DNA of 64,000 nucleotides. Origin: Bradyrhizobium sp. CSS354 (lineage in GTDB: Bacteria > Pseudomonadota > Alphaproteobacteria > Rhizobiales > Xanthobacteraceae). The stretch lies in contig NZ_JAACFU010000011.1 in the NCBI RefSeq assembly GCF_029051725.1, positions 62,001 to 126,000 on the forward strand. Direction: 5' to 3'. The translations under genes were made by a program, and so were the position numbers. A model generated the notes under the pieces. That model was not told the origin of the DNA. It saw nothing but the letters and a program-made list of their open reading frames with translations, and searched no databases. Position 1 is the first letter of the stretch. Each line of letters begins with the position of its first letter. Positions 9,210 to 18,549 of the stretch are shown one piece after another.

Positions 9210-10517
9210 GTGTTTCGCAGAACAGCGCCGTCAACGAAGGGACGCAGCTTCCTTCATGTCATCAAGCTCGTCTCGCCTTTCGTCACGGTCGTTCTGCTGC
9301 AGGCTGCGATCGCCGGCTTCAGCCTGGAGGTGATGTCCTCGGTCCGCGCCTATGTCGCGGGCGAAGCGCTGTGGTCGCGCTCGCAGAAGAACGCCGTCTA
9401 TTTCCTCAATCTCTATCTGCATTCGGGCGACGCCAGCCAGTTTGCGCAATATCAGGCCTCGCTGGCCGTTCCCATCGGCGACGAGTTCGCGCGCTGGGCG
9501 CTCGAGCGCGATCCGGTCGACGTCGAGGCTGCCCGCATCGGCTTCCTGCAGGGCGGCAACCATCCCGATGACGTTCCGGGATTGATCTGGCTGTTTCGCT
9601 ACTTCAAACAGGTCAGCTTTCTCAAGGAAGCGATCCGCGAGTGGGCTGCCACCGACCCCATGCTGCTGGAGCTGAGCGTGTTCGGCGAGGTCATCCGGTC
9701 AGAGCTGAAGAACGGGCCCGTCCAGGACAGCAAGCGCCTGCAATTATTGTCGTCGCGGCTTTCGGAGCTCAACACTCAGTTCACGGTGCACGCCAAGCGG
9801 TTCTCCACCGTTCTCGGCGAAGGCTCGCGCGCCATCAAGATGACGCTGACTGGCGTCAATATCGTCACAGCGATGACGCTGATCCTGCTCTTGATCTGGC
9901 ACACGCGGCGATTGGTGCTGCAACGAGAGGCTTTCGAGGACGCCCTGCAGGCCGAGAAGGAGCGCCTGGCCTGGCAGGCGTCGCACGACTGGCTGACCGG
10001 CTTGTCCAACCGCCGCGCATTCGAGGCCCGCCTGCAAAGCGAGTTGGACGACACCGCGGCGGGTTCGCTGGGCCTGATCCTGCTCGATCTCGACCAGTTC
10101 AAGGACGTCAACGACAGCTGCGGTCACCTCGCCGGCGACCGCCTGCTCTGCCAGATCTCGCGTCTCCTGCAACAGGAGCGGCGGCCGCATGACCTGGTTG
10201 CCCGGCTCGGCGGTGACGAATTCGGCCTAATCCTTCCGCAATGCACGCCGTACGACGCCGTGGATATCGCCGAACGGCTGCGCCGGTCGCTCGAGCTATC
10301 CGTCTTCGCGTGGGATGATCGTTGCTTTGCAGTGACGGCCAGTATCGGCGTTACCTGCATCACCGACGGCAACACCACGCTCGAGGACGCGATGCGGCGC
10401 GCGGACGCCGCCTGCTATCGCGCCAAGGAGAACGGACGCAACCGTGTTCAGGTCGACAACGGGACGACGGACGTCGTCGTCGTCACCTCGCGGCAGCGCA
10501 AGGCCGCCAGCGCTTAG
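9210..10517 (+). CDS. membrane GGDEF-domain diguanylate cyclase
   Basis: Protein of 435 residues starting at GTG. Membrane segments near 20-45 and 215-235 bracket a roughly 170-residue periplasmic sensor of no family I recognise. The C-terminal GGDEF domain keeps the catalytic motif RLGGDEFG (about residue 331), so it should make cyclic-di-GMP. No RXXD inhibitory site is obvious at the usual position. The 230 bases upstream hold no gene. No EAL domain is present. Orphan gene; the signal is unknown. Confidence 0.88.
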   Translation: MFRRTAPSTKGRSFLHVIKLVSPFVTVVLLQAAIAGFSLEVMSSVRAYVAGEALWSRSQKNAVYFLNLYLHSGDASQFAQYQASLAVPIGDEFARWALERDPVDVEAARIGFLQGGNHPDDVPGLIWLFRYFKQVSFLKEAIREWAATDPMLLELSVFGEVIRSELKNGPVQDSKRLQLLSSRLSELNTQFTVHAKRFSTVLGEGSRAIKMTLTGVNIVTAMTLILLLIWHTRRLVLQREAFEDALQAEKERLAWQASHDWLTGLSNRRAFEARLQSELDDTAAGSLGLILLDLDQFKDVNDSCGHLAGDRLLCQISRLLQQERRPHDLVARLGGDEFGLILPQCTPYDAVDIAERLRRSLELSVFAWDDRCFAVTASIGVTCITDGNTTLEDAMRRADAACYRAKENGRNRVQVDNGTTDVVVVTSRQRKAASA

Positions 10518-10531
10518 CAGCGCTCAGCGCT

Positions 10532-11167
10532 TTATCGTAGTGGCAGAATCCCGAGCCCCGCGAGATGCGCATCCAGAAATTGCTCGACCTGCTGGCGCAG
10601 CATCTGCGGTGGCACGGCCAGCATGCGCTCTTCGAGGCCGAGCGAGATGATCCCGTGCACGGCGGAAAACAGGGTGCGTGACAGCAGCGCGATCTGCACG
10701 TCGTCTGCATTCGGAAGCAGCCGCACCAGGGGCGCGTGCATCAACGCGAAGGCGTCCATCACCATCTGAAGGATGTCATCGGGGTAAGGGCGGTCGTCCT
10801 CCATCCGATGTTCGAACAGCGAGCGCAGCAGATTGGCGTGCCCCGCGAAGAATTCGAGGTAGGTCGCAGCCAGCCCGTAGAGCTGGCGAACGGGATCCTC
10901 GGCAGGAACCTGGCCGAGCCGCACCGTCAGCGCCTCAACCGTCTCCCGATTCACGGTCAGGATCACCCCGTCGAAGTCGCCGAACTCATTATAGACACTC
11001 CCAACCGAGCAGCTGGCGGCGTCCGCGACATCCCGGACTTTCAATGATTTCAGGCCCTTAGTTGCAATAATGCTGCGAGCGATCTCCACGATCTGCTGCC
11101 GCCGTCGAGATTTTTTTCGGTCCCGCAATGATTCGTCTTGAACATTGTTCATTTTCAGGATACTCAT
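10532..11167 (-). CDS. TetR-family repressor
   Basis: About 211 residues with an N-terminal helix-turn-helix (IIATKGLKSLKVRDVADAAS, then VGSVYNEFGD) and a variable C-terminal ligand domain. Possible starts are the ATGs at 11167 and 11152. Two copies of the palindrome TTGAACAATGTTCAA flank this start region, so the gene is almost certainly autoregulated. It is divergent from a small gene and, beyond it, a phospholipid acyltransferase fusion; by context it may control lipid repair, with an acyl ligand possible. Confidence 0.88.
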   Translation of the reverse strand: MSILKMNNVQDESLRDRKKSRRRQQIVEIARSIIATKGLKSLKVRDVADAASCSVGSVYNEFGDFDGVILTVNRETVEALTVRLGQVPAEDPVRQLYGLAATYLEFFAGHANLLRSLFEHRMEDDRPYPDDILQMVMDAFALMHAPLVRLLPNADDVQIALLSRTLFSAVHGIISLGLEERMLAVPPQMLRQQVEQFLDAHLAGLGILPLR

Positions 11168-11182
11168 TTGAACAATGTTCAA
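11138..11182. promoter_or_regulatory. twin TetR operators
   Basis: TTGAACATTGTTCAT (11138-11152) and the perfect 15-bp palindrome TTGAACAATGTTCAA (11168-11182) are near-identical dyads, reverse complements of one another in the core, with centres 30 bp apart. They sit over the TetR start and directly upstream of the divergent small gene, as expected for an operator repressing both. Confidence 0.8.
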
Positions 11183-11203
11183 GTTAACCCGGAGACTTGC
11201 AAA

Positions 11204-11470
11204 ATGCAAACCCTCACTGTTGATATCGCCTCCACCTTCGTCGATGACGCCACAGCTCTCGTGACCGGATTTGGCCGCGGCCTCCTGCGGTTCGCGATGG
11301 GGCCAATCGATCGCATCGCAAATGCCTGCGATATTGCCGGCGTCCTGACCGAGCGCCGCGCGACCTTCCGCATGTGGCGGGCCAACCGCGGCCGTGCCCG
11401 TCATGAGGGCCGCCGCCTTAGCCTGCTCGGCCGCCTCTCGCCCTTTCGCCGCCTCGCCCATCTCACCTGA
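11204..11470 (+). CDS. small uncharacterised protein divergent from TetR
   Basis: 88 residues, rich in Arg and Ala towards the C-terminus, with no signal peptide or clear membrane helix. Support for a real gene: a GGAGA ribosome site eight bases before the ATG at 11204, strong C/G third-position bias, and a position immediately behind the twin TetR operators. I do not recognise the family. It lies about 350 bases before the acyltransferase fusion and may be transcribed with it. Confidence 0.6.
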   Translation: MQTLTVDIASTFVDDATALVTGFGRGLLRFAMGPIDRIANACDIAGVLTERRATFRMWRANRGRARHEGRRLSLLGRLSPFRRLAHLT

Positions 11471-11821
11471 GGCGAGCGCAGCCGCCACGTTCGGGTCGCC
11501 CCGAATGCAATATCAAGCCGCAAGGAAGGACTTACCATGTCTCGACATTCGAGCCGATGCCGCGGCCTTCGACGATGCGGTTCAGGTTTCGCTCATCGCC
11601 CGGGGCAATATCCTGGCAGGCGCGGCCTGCCTGGATAAGGCCGCAACCGAACCATTGCGAACCAAACCACGCCACGCGGAGACCAACAGGATCGGAAGGT
11701 AAGCGCGCAGAGCAGGCCGGGGCGACTGTCGTCAACCCACAATAGCCCGTCGCATATCCTCTGGACCCAACGTCCATCCGACAATGAAACTTCAGGCAGC
11801 CTTTCCAAAACCGGACTAGTC
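11471..11821. other. gap with no supported gene
   Basis: About 350 bases between the small gene and the acyltransferase fusion. Short open frames occur on both strands but none has a ribosome site or protein-like composition. It may be a 5' leader of the downstream gene; I see no terminator or repeat. Confidence 0.5.
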
Positions 11822-14800
11822 ATGATCAGGGATTTGATGTCGTCACGCCGCTTCGCGCCGCTGTTCTGGGCGCAATTCTTCTCGGCGCTGAACGACAACG
11901 TGCTCAAGAACGCACTTGTCATCATCCTGCTTTACAGTGCCGCGACCGGCCACGGAGATGCGCTGGTGACGGTCGCGGGCGCCGTCTTCATCTTCCCCTA
12001 TTTCATCCTGTCCGGGCTCGGCGGCCAGCTCGCCGACAAATACGTCAAATCCGTCGTCGCAAGGCGGCTCAAATTCGCCGAGATCTTTGCGGCGGGCTTT
12101 GCCGCGGCCGGCTTCTTCCTGCACTCGGTGCCGTTGCTGTTTGCAGCACTCGCACTGTTCGGCGTCATCGCCGCGCTGTTCGGTCCCGTGAAATACGCGA
12201 TGCTGCCGGATCAGCTCGAGCTCGGCGAGCTCGCGACCGGCAACGCGCTAGTCGAAGGCGCGACCTTCATGGCTATCCTGCTCGGCACCGTTGCCGGCGG
12301 CCAGTTCGTGGCCGGCTCCGCGCATATGGGCTGGGTCGCATCGGCCGTCGTCGTGCTGGCCCTGCTGTCCTGGGCCTTCGCCTCCCGCATTCCCGCGACG
12401 ACCCCGTCTGCACCCGATCTGCCGGTCAACGCCAATCCCTGGACCTCGACGCTCGGCCTGTTGAAGACCTTGCACGCCGACCACCGGCTGTGGGACGGCA
12501 CCGTGATCGTCTCCTGGTTCTGGCTGGTGGGCGCCATCGTGCTCTCGCTGCTGCCGGCGCTGGTCAAGGAGGTCATCGGTGGCACCGAGGGCGTCGTGAC
12601 GTTGTGTCTCGCCATCTTCGCAATCGGCATTGCCATCGGCTCGCTGTTCGCCGCGAATCTGAGCCACGTTCGCCCGAACCTCGCGCTGGTGCCGATCGGC
12701 GCCATCATGATGGGGTTTGCCGGCATCGACCTCGCCTGGGCGATCGGCGTGACCGCCAAGGGCCAGGACATCACCGCGGGCGACTTCGCAACCTCGTTCG
12801 CGGGCCTGCGCATGTTGGTCGACTTCGTCGCCTTCGCATTCGGCGGCGGACTGTTCGTCGTTCCGTCCTTCGCCGCTGTCCAGGCCTGGTCGGCTCCCTC
12901 CGAGCGCGCTCGCATCATCGCTGCAGGCAACGTGCTGCAGGCCGCCTTCATGGTGGCCGGCTCGCTGTTCGTCGCACTGCTGCAGGCCGGCGGATTGCAC
13001 ATAGGCTGGATCTTCTTCGGCCTCGGCGTCGCCAGCTTCGGCGCGGTCTGGTTCGTGCTGACGAAGTGGGGCAAGGAAGGCGTGCGCGACTTCGGCGGGC
13101 TGCTGTTCCGCGCGCTGTTCCGCACGGAGGTCCGCGGACTGGAGAACCTGCCGCCCGCTGGCACGCGCATGCTGATCGCGCCCAACCATGTCAGCCTGAT
13201 CGACGGCCCGCTGCTGCACGCCGTGCTGCCGATCGACGCGAGCTTCGCGGTCGATACCGGCATCGCCAAGGCCTGGTGGGCCAAGCCGTTCCTGCGAGTG
13301 GTCAAGCATTACACCATGGACCCCACCAAGCCGCTGGCTGCGCGCGACCTCATCAAGCTCGTCGGCGCCGGAGAGCCGGTGGTGATCTTTCCGGAGGGAC
13401 GCATCACCGTCTCCGGCTCGCTGATGAAGGTCTATGATGGCACCGCGATGATCGCGGACAAGGCCGACGCGGTCGTCGTCCCGGTCCGCATCGAAGGCGC
13501 CCAGCGTTCGCATCTCAGCTATCTCAACGGCAGCCAGATCAAGCGCTCGTGGTTTCCGCGGGTGACCGTCACTATCCTGCCGCCGGTCAAGCTTCCGGTC
13601 GATCCGTCGCTCAAGGGCAAGGCGCGCCGCAACGCCGCGGGCGCAGCACTTCAGGACGTGATGATCGACGCCATGGTGAAAAACGCCATGCTCGATCACA
13701 CCCTGTTCGAGGCGCTCGGACACGCCTATCGCGACCGCGACACCGGCAAGGTCATCGTCGAGGACGCGCTCGGCACCAAGCTGACCTATCGCAAGCTCAT
13801 CCTGGGCGCGCAGGTCTTGAGCCGGAAGCTGGAGAACGGCACCGCAATCGCTGAGAATGTCGGCGTGCTGCTGCCGAATTCCGCAGGTGTCGCCGTCGTC
13901 TTCATGGCGCTGCAAAACATCGGCCGGGTGCCGGCGATGCTCAACTTCTCGGCCGGCCCGGTCAACGTGCTCGCCGCCATGAAAGCCGCACAGGTCAAGA
14001 CCGTGCTGACGTCGAAGGCCTTCATCGAGAAGGGCAAGCTCGACAAGTTGATGGCCGCGATCTCCGCGGAAGTTCGCGTCGTCTATCTCGAGGATGTCCG
14101 CGCCTCGATCGGCACGGCCGACAAGATCAAGGGCTTGCTCGCCGGTACTACGCCGCGCGTTGTCCGCCAGGCGAGCGATCCGGCCGTCGTGCTGTTCACG
14201 TCGGGCTCGGAAGGCACACCCAAGGGCGTTGTGCTGTCCCACCGCAATATCCTTGCCAACGCCGCACAGGCGCTGGCGCGGGTCGATGCCAACGCCAATG
14301 ACAAGGTGTTCAATGTGCTGCCGGTGTTCCACTCCTTCGGGCTGACTGGCGGAATGATGATGCCGCTGCTCGCGGGCATTCCGATCTACATGTACCCCTC
14401 GCCGCTGCACTACCGGATCGTGCCCGAGCTGATCTACCAGACCGGCGCCACGATCCTGTTCGGCACCGACACCTTCCTCACCGGCTACGCCCGCTCGGCG
14501 CATGCCTATGACTTCCGCACCCTGCGCCTGGTGATCGCCGGCGCCGAGGCGGTCAAGGATCGCACCCGGCAGGTCTTTATGGAGCGTTACGGCATCCGCA
14601 TCCTCGAAGGCTATGGCGTCACCGAGACGGCGCCGGTGCTAGCGATGAACACGCCGATGGCCAATCGCCCCGGCACGGTCGGTCGCCTGTCGCCACTGAT
14701 GGAAAGCCGCCTCGACCCAGTCCCCGGCATCGAGCACGGCGGACGCCTCTCGGTGCGCGGACCGAACGTGATGCTCGGTTACCTCAGGGCCGAAAACCCC

Positions 14801-15226
14801 GGCGTGCTCGAACCGCTCGCCGAGGGCTGGCACGACACTGGCGACATCGTCGCGATCGACCCGGCCGGCTTCATCACCATCAAGGGTCGTGCCAAGCGCT
14901 TTGCCAAGATCGCCGGCGAAATGGTCTCGCTGTCCGCGGTCGAGAACATCGCGACGACGCTGTGGCCGCAGGCTGCATCGGTCGCGGTGTCGATCCCGGA
15001 CCCGCGCAAGGGCGAGCGCATCGTCCTCCTGACGACGGAGAAGGTTGCAGAGCGCAGTGCGATGCAGGGCCAGGCCAAGGCGATCGGCGCGTCCGAGCTG
15101 ACCGTTCCCGCGGCGATCATGGTGGTGGACAAGGTGCCACTGCTCGGCACCGGCAAGACCGACTACGTCACCGCGACGACGATGGCCCGCGAGCAGGCGT
15201 CTGGGCCAGAGCGCGAGGTGGCATAA
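11822..15226 (+). CDS. trifunctional MFS / PlsC acyltransferase / acyl-ACP synthetase
   Basis: A 1134-residue fusion of three modules. Residues 1-420 are a 12-helix LplT-like MFS flippase (FFSALNDNVLKNALVI). Residues 430-620 are a PlsC-type acyltransferase with the HX4D motif (NHVSLID) and FPEGRIT. Residues 640-1134 are an AMP-forming acyl-ACP synthetase with the adenylate loop FTSGSEGTPKG. Together they import lysophospholipid, activate a fatty acid and reacylate, as E. coli LplT and Aas do as two proteins. It sits downstream of the TetR/operator region and five bases before a lipase-like gene, so a lipid-recycling unit is likely. Confidence 0.93.
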   Translation: MIRDLMSSRRFAPLFWAQFFSALNDNVLKNALVIILLYSAATGHGDALVTVAGAVFIFPYFILSGLGGQLADKYVKSVVARRLKFAEIFAAGFAAAGFFLHSVPLLFAALALFGVIAALFGPVKYAMLPDQLELGELATGNALVEGATFMAILLGTVAGGQFVAGSAHMGWVASAVVVLALLSWAFASRIPATTPSAPDLPVNANPWTSTLGLLKTLHADHRLWDGTVIVSWFWLVGAIVLSLLPALVKEVIGGTEGVVTLCLAIFAIGIAIGSLFAANLSHVRPNLALVPIGAIMMGFAGIDLAWAIGVTAKGQDITAGDFATSFAGLRMLVDFVAFAFGGGLFVVPSFAAVQAWSAPSERARIIAAGNVLQAAFMVAGSLFVALLQAGGLHIGWIFFGLGVASFGAVWFVLTKWGKEGVRDFGGLLFRALFRTEVRGLENLPPAGTRMLIAPNHVSLIDGPLLHAVLPIDASFAVDTGIAKAWWAKPFLRVVKHYTMDPTKPLAARDLIKLVGAGEPVVIFPEGRITVSGSLMKVYDGTAMIADKADAVVVPVRIEGAQRSHLSYLNGSQIKRSWFPRVTVTILPPVKLPVDPSLKGKARRNAAGAALQDVMIDAMVKNAMLDHTLFEALGHAYRDRDTGKVIVEDALGTKLTYRKLILGAQVLSRKLENGTAIAENVGVLLPNSAGVAVVFMALQNIGRVPAMLNFSAGPVNVLAAMKAAQVKTVLTSKAFIEKGKLDKLMAAISAEVRVVYLEDVRASIGTADKIKGLLAGTTPRVVRQASDPAVVLFTSGSEGTPKGVVLSHRNILANAAQALARVDANANDKVFNVLPVFHSFGLTGGMMMPLLAGIPIYMYPSPLHYRIVPELIYQTGATILFGTDTFLTGYARSAHAYDFRTLRLVIAGAEAVKDRTRQVFMERYGIRILEGYGVTETAPVLAMNTPMANRPGTVGRLSPLMESRLDPVPGIEHGGRLSVRGPNVMLGYLRAENPGVLEPLAEGWHDTGDIVAIDPAGFITIKGRAKRFAKIAGEMVSLSAVENIATTLWPQAASVAVSIPDPRKGERIVLLTTEKVAERSAMQGQAKAIGASELTVPAAIMVVDKVPLLGTGKTDYVTATTMAREQASGPEREVA

Positions 15227-15231
15227 GCGAG

Positions 15232-15906
15232 ATGCACGAAGCGCCTCAATCAGGCGAGGCGCGATGCCCGGGAGTGGTTCTGCTTCACGGCATCGCGCGA
15301 ACCTCGGCGTCCCTGACCAGGCTGCAACGGGCGCTCCGGGCCAGCGGCTTCGCAACGCGCAACATCGACTATGCCAGTCGCCGCAAGCCGATCACCGCGC
15401 TCGCGGACGATATTCACCCAGAAGTCGCCCGCTTCGCCGAACGTGATGCGCCGCTCCACTTCGTTGCGCATTCGATGGGCGGTCTGGTGGTGCGCGCCTA
15501 CATCGCAAAATACCGTCCGGACCAGCTTGCCGGAGTGGTGATGCTGGGCACGCCGAACGGCGGCAGCGAGGTCGCCGATCTCCTGAGCGGATATCGCCTC
15601 TACAGCACATTCTACGGACCCGCCGGACTCGAGCTCACCACCACGTCCACCCCCCGGACCGACGCCCTGCCCGCCGTGGACTATCCAGTCGGTGTGATCG
15701 CGGGAAACCGCTTCATCGATCCCATCGCCGGTCTCATCGTTCTGCCGAAGCCAAATGACGGACGGGTCTCAGTGCAAAGCACGATGGTAGCCGGCATGGC
15801 CGACCATATCGTCGTGAAGGCGTCCCATACCGGACTTCCGCGTCACGCCGCCGCGATCGAACAGACGATCGCTTTCCTGCGCGACGGCCGCTTCCGCACC
15901 GTCTGA
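15232..15906 (+). CDS. alpha/beta hydrolase, lipase-like
   Basis: 224 residues. The oxyanion loop LHGIAR near the N-terminus and the nucleophile elbow HSMGG (about residues 80-84) mark an alpha/beta hydrolase of the PGAP1/triacylglycerol-lipase type; a late His (KASHTGLPRH) can complete the triad. No signal peptide. The ATG at 15232 is five bases after the upstream stop; the open frame further upstream overlaps the acyltransferase gene. Probably co-transcribed with it and active on acyl esters. Confidence 0.85.
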   Translation: MHEAPQSGEARCPGVVLLHGIARTSASLTRLQRALRASGFATRNIDYASRRKPITALADDIHPEVARFAERDAPLHFVAHSMGGLVVRAYIAKYRPDQLAGVVMLGTPNGGSEVADLLSGYRLYSTFYGPAGLELTTTSTPRTDALPAVDYPVGVIAGNRFIDPIAGLIVLPKPNDGRVSVQSTMVAGMADHIVVKASHTGLPRHAAAIEQTIAFLRDGRFRTV

Positions 15907-15909
15907 CTC

Positions 15910-17016
15910 TTAAGACCCGGCTTCTCCGCGCCGCTCCTGCGCATACCGCACCAGCGCCGCGAAGCGATAGATGCCGTGCACGAATTTGCCGGAGGGCATT
16001 GTGATGAACAGCGCGAACACTGCACCCAAATGCAGCGCCAGCAGCGGGCCCATGGCGGCGGTCTCCCGCAAGAGCAGAAGCAGCATGCCGGTGAAGCCGG
16101 CCAGGAACAGCATGGCGATGAAGCCGACATCCATGCCGTAACGCTGCTCGTCGAGCAGTGCCGGATCGCGCCGCATCTTGGCGACGAACAGGCCGATTGG
16201 CCCGATGATCAGGCCGACTCCACCGAGCGTGCCGAGCACCACGGGCAGATCCCACCACGGATACGGCGCCTCGCGGCCGAGCAGATAGTGATACAGCGTG
16301 GCGACCGAGGTCGCGGCGAAGCAGAGCAGGAAGCCATAGAAGGTCAGGTGATGATACAGCTTGCGCCGGTCGGTCGGCTTGTCGTCCTCGTTGTAGCAGC
16401 CGACGCCGCCACCATGGAGATAGCGCAGCTCACCAGCGTCGCGCATCGCCTGGAAGATCGAGTCGCCGTCCGCACGGCCGCCGATCGGCGGGCCGATGTC
16501 TCGCCAGAACGCACGCACGCTCATCACCAGCGCGAAGATCGCATAAAGGAAGGCAGCGCTGAACAACGCCGCCATCGCGTTGTGCGGCATCAACCTGTAG
16601 AACGCGCCGGGGCCGGTGTGCACGCCGAACAGCACGCTGCGGTCGTTCAGGGCCGCGAAGCCGAAGATGAAGGCAGCCATGCTGAGCGCGGCGACGATGC
16701 TGATGACGAGGCCATTGCGCGCGAAGACCCCGGACAGCGCCTGCGGCCAGGCATAGGCCGCGTAGGATTCCGCGCGCGCGACCGCCAGCGTCTGCGGGAC
16801 GTTGACGTTGAATTCATGCGGCGGCGAGAATTGGCAGTCGACGTAGCATGCGCCGCAGCCATGGCAGAGATTGGCGAGATAATTGAGGTCGCCGTCGGAG
16901 AAGGCGCGCCGCATCTCCATGGCGGGAAATACCGCGCAAAGGCCTTCGCAGTAACGGCAGGAATTGCAGACCGTCATCAGGCGGTCCGCTTCGTCGAGAA
17001 TCCTAGTTCCGTGCAT
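15910..17016 (-). CDS. tcuB: tricarballylate utilisation protein B
   Basis: 368 residues. Two 4Fe-4S Cys clusters lie near the N-terminus (CNSCRYCEGLC and CHGCGACYVDC), followed by about six membrane segments. The family (TcuB/CitB) reoxidises the FADH2 of TcuA and passes electrons to the quinone pool. It overlaps the end of tcuA by 14 bases. A tcuC transporter is not present here, so the substrate carrier must lie elsewhere. Confidence 0.92.
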   Translation of the reverse strand: MHGTRILDEADRLMTVCNSCRYCEGLCAVFPAMEMRRAFSDGDLNYLANLCHGCGACYVDCQFSPPHEFNVNVPQTLAVARAESYAAYAWPQALSGVFARNGLVISIVAALSMAAFIFGFAALNDRSVLFGVHTGPGAFYRLMPHNAMAALFSAAFLYAIFALVMSVRAFWRDIGPPIGGRADGDSIFQAMRDAGELRYLHGGGVGCYNEDDKPTDRRKLYHHLTFYGFLLCFAATSVATLYHYLLGREAPYPWWDLPVVLGTLGGVGLIIGPIGLFVAKMRRDPALLDEQRYGMDVGFIAMLFLAGFTGMLLLLLRETAAMGPLLALHLGAVFALFITMPSGKFVHGIYRFAALVRYAQERRGEAGS

Positions 17017-18394
17017 GTTTCGCCGCTTCCCGTCCCGCGATCCGTCCGAACACGCTGCCGATGGTCATGCCCATGCCGGCGGCATAACCCTTGCCGAGCA
17101 CATTGCCGGCCATGATCTCGCCGGCCGCGAACATGTTGGCCGACGGCTTGCCGTCAGCCATCAGCATCCGCGCTTCCCTGGTCACACGCGTGCCGAGATA
17201 GGTGAAGGTGATGCCGGGCCGCACCGGATAAGCAAGATAGGGCGGCGCCTCGATCCGCCGCGCCCAATGCGACTTCTGCGGCGTGATGCCTTCGGTGCGG
17301 CAATCGTCCAGGATGGTGTGATCGAAAGTGCCGGGCCGCACCGCGGCGTTGAATTCGGTGATGGTCTTTTCCAGCGCGGCCGGATAGAGCTCGAGCTTGC
17401 CGGCGAGCTCAGCCATGGTCTGCCCGGCGATCGGCGGGAACAGCGTCGGCATGAAGCTCGTGACCACGGCGGAATCGAAGATGATGTAGGCGATCTGATC
17501 GGGCTGCGCGGCCACCAGCCGGCCCCAGATCGCGTAGCGCTTCGGCCAGATGTCCTCACCCTCGTCATAAAAGCGCTGCGCATGCTTGTTGACGACGATG
17601 CCGAACACGACCGAATCGTGCCTTGTGATGATGCCGCCGTCGAACTTCGGCGCGCGGGCATCGATCGCGACCGCATGGCACTGGGTGGGATCGCCGACCT
17701 CCTGCACGCCCTTGGCGAGCAGCATCTTCAAAATCGAGCCGCGATTATAGGGCGTGCCGCGGATCAGGAAATTGTCAGCGGCTTCGCCCCAATATTGCTT
17801 CAGCCATTCGATGTTGGCCTCGAACCCGCCGGCGGCGGCGACCAGCGATGTCGCGCGGATCTCGGTGTCACCCTTGATCGGTCGCTTAAGGCGGGCGGCG
17901 AGAAACATGCCGTCCTCGATCACGAGGTCGCTGACCTCGGCGTCGTATTCGACTTTGACGCCGAGCTTCTCAGCGGTGAGATAAAGTGCGTTCAGCATCG
18001 CGCGGCCGCCACCGAGAAAGAAGGAGTTGGTGCGACCGAGGCTCAGCGTGCCGCCGAGCGAGGGCTGCCAGCGCACGCCCTGCTCCACGATCCAGTTCAA
18101 AATGTCCTTGGACTCACGGATCATGTGCCGGGCCAGCACCTCGTCGGTCTGCCCGCCCGTGACGCGCAGGAGATCCTCCCAAAACTCCTCCTCGGTGTAG
18201 GGGCCGGTGAGGATTTCGGTCGCGTCGTCATGGGCGCAGCGCATGTTGCGGGTGTGGCGCGTGTTGCCGCCACGATAGAATTTCGGCGCGCCTTCGAGCA
18301 CCAGCACCGACGCCCCACCGCGTCGCGCGCTGATCGCCGCACACAGCGCCGCATTGCCGCCGCCGATCACCAGCACATCGTATTTGCTGCTCAT
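17003..18394 (-). CDS. tcuA: FAD-dependent tricarballylate dehydrogenase
   Basis: 463 residues of the fumarate-reductase/succinate-dehydrogenase flavoprotein family, converting tricarballylate to cis-aconitate. The FAD loop is VIGGGNAALCAAISARRGG, and the C-terminal FAD motif is AAGEIMAGNVLGKGYAAG. The ATG at 18394 puts the dinucleotide fold at the N-terminus; an upstream in-frame ATG (18427) is less likely. First gene of a tcuAB operon, divergent from a GntR-family regulator. A related substrate cannot be excluded. Confidence 0.9.
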   Translation of the reverse strand: MSSKYDVLVIGGGNAALCAAISARRGGASVLVLEGAPKFYRGGNTRHTRNMRCAHDDATEILTGPYTEEEFWEDLLRVTGGQTDEVLARHMIRESKDILNWIVEQGVRWQPSLGGTLSLGRTNSFFLGGGRAMLNALYLTAEKLGVKVEYDAEVSDLVIEDGMFLAARLKRPIKGDTEIRATSLVAAAGGFEANIEWLKQYWGEAADNFLIRGTPYNRGSILKMLLAKGVQEVGDPTQCHAVAIDARAPKFDGGIITRHDSVVFGIVVNKHAQRFYDEGEDIWPKRYAIWGRLVAAQPDQIAYIIFDSAVVTSFMPTLFPPIAGQTMAELAGKLELYPAALEKTITEFNAAVRPGTFDHTILDDCRTEGITPQKSHWARRIEAPPYLAYPVRPGITFTYLGTRVTREARMLMADGKPSANMFAAGEIMAGNVLGKGYAAGMGMTIGSVFGRIAGREAAKHARN

Positions 18395-18474
18395 GCCGTC
18401 TGCCCGATGCGACGAAGTTGGAGACATTCTGCCCGCCGGCGGCCCCGGTCAATCCGGCTGGCTATTGCGCACCA

Positions 18475-18494
18475 TTGTATACAAAGATATACAA
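18475..18494. promoter_or_regulatory. putative GntR operator
   Basis: TTGTATACAA (18475-18484) is a perfect palindrome, and a half-copy TATACAA follows at 18488-18494. It lies between tcuA and the divergent GntR gene. TNGTATACAA-type sites are typical of FCD-class GntR repressors. Confidence 0.65.
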
Positions 18495-18549
18495 ACGTCC
18501 AGCAAGCGCGATCGCTGCCTGCGCAGGATGCGCGAGCCCACGGGGATGC

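Noticed and set aside
12248..14503. 751-codon open frame on the minus strand
   Set aside because: It is antisense to the acyltransferase fusion, which has intact family motifs; the frame arises from high GC.
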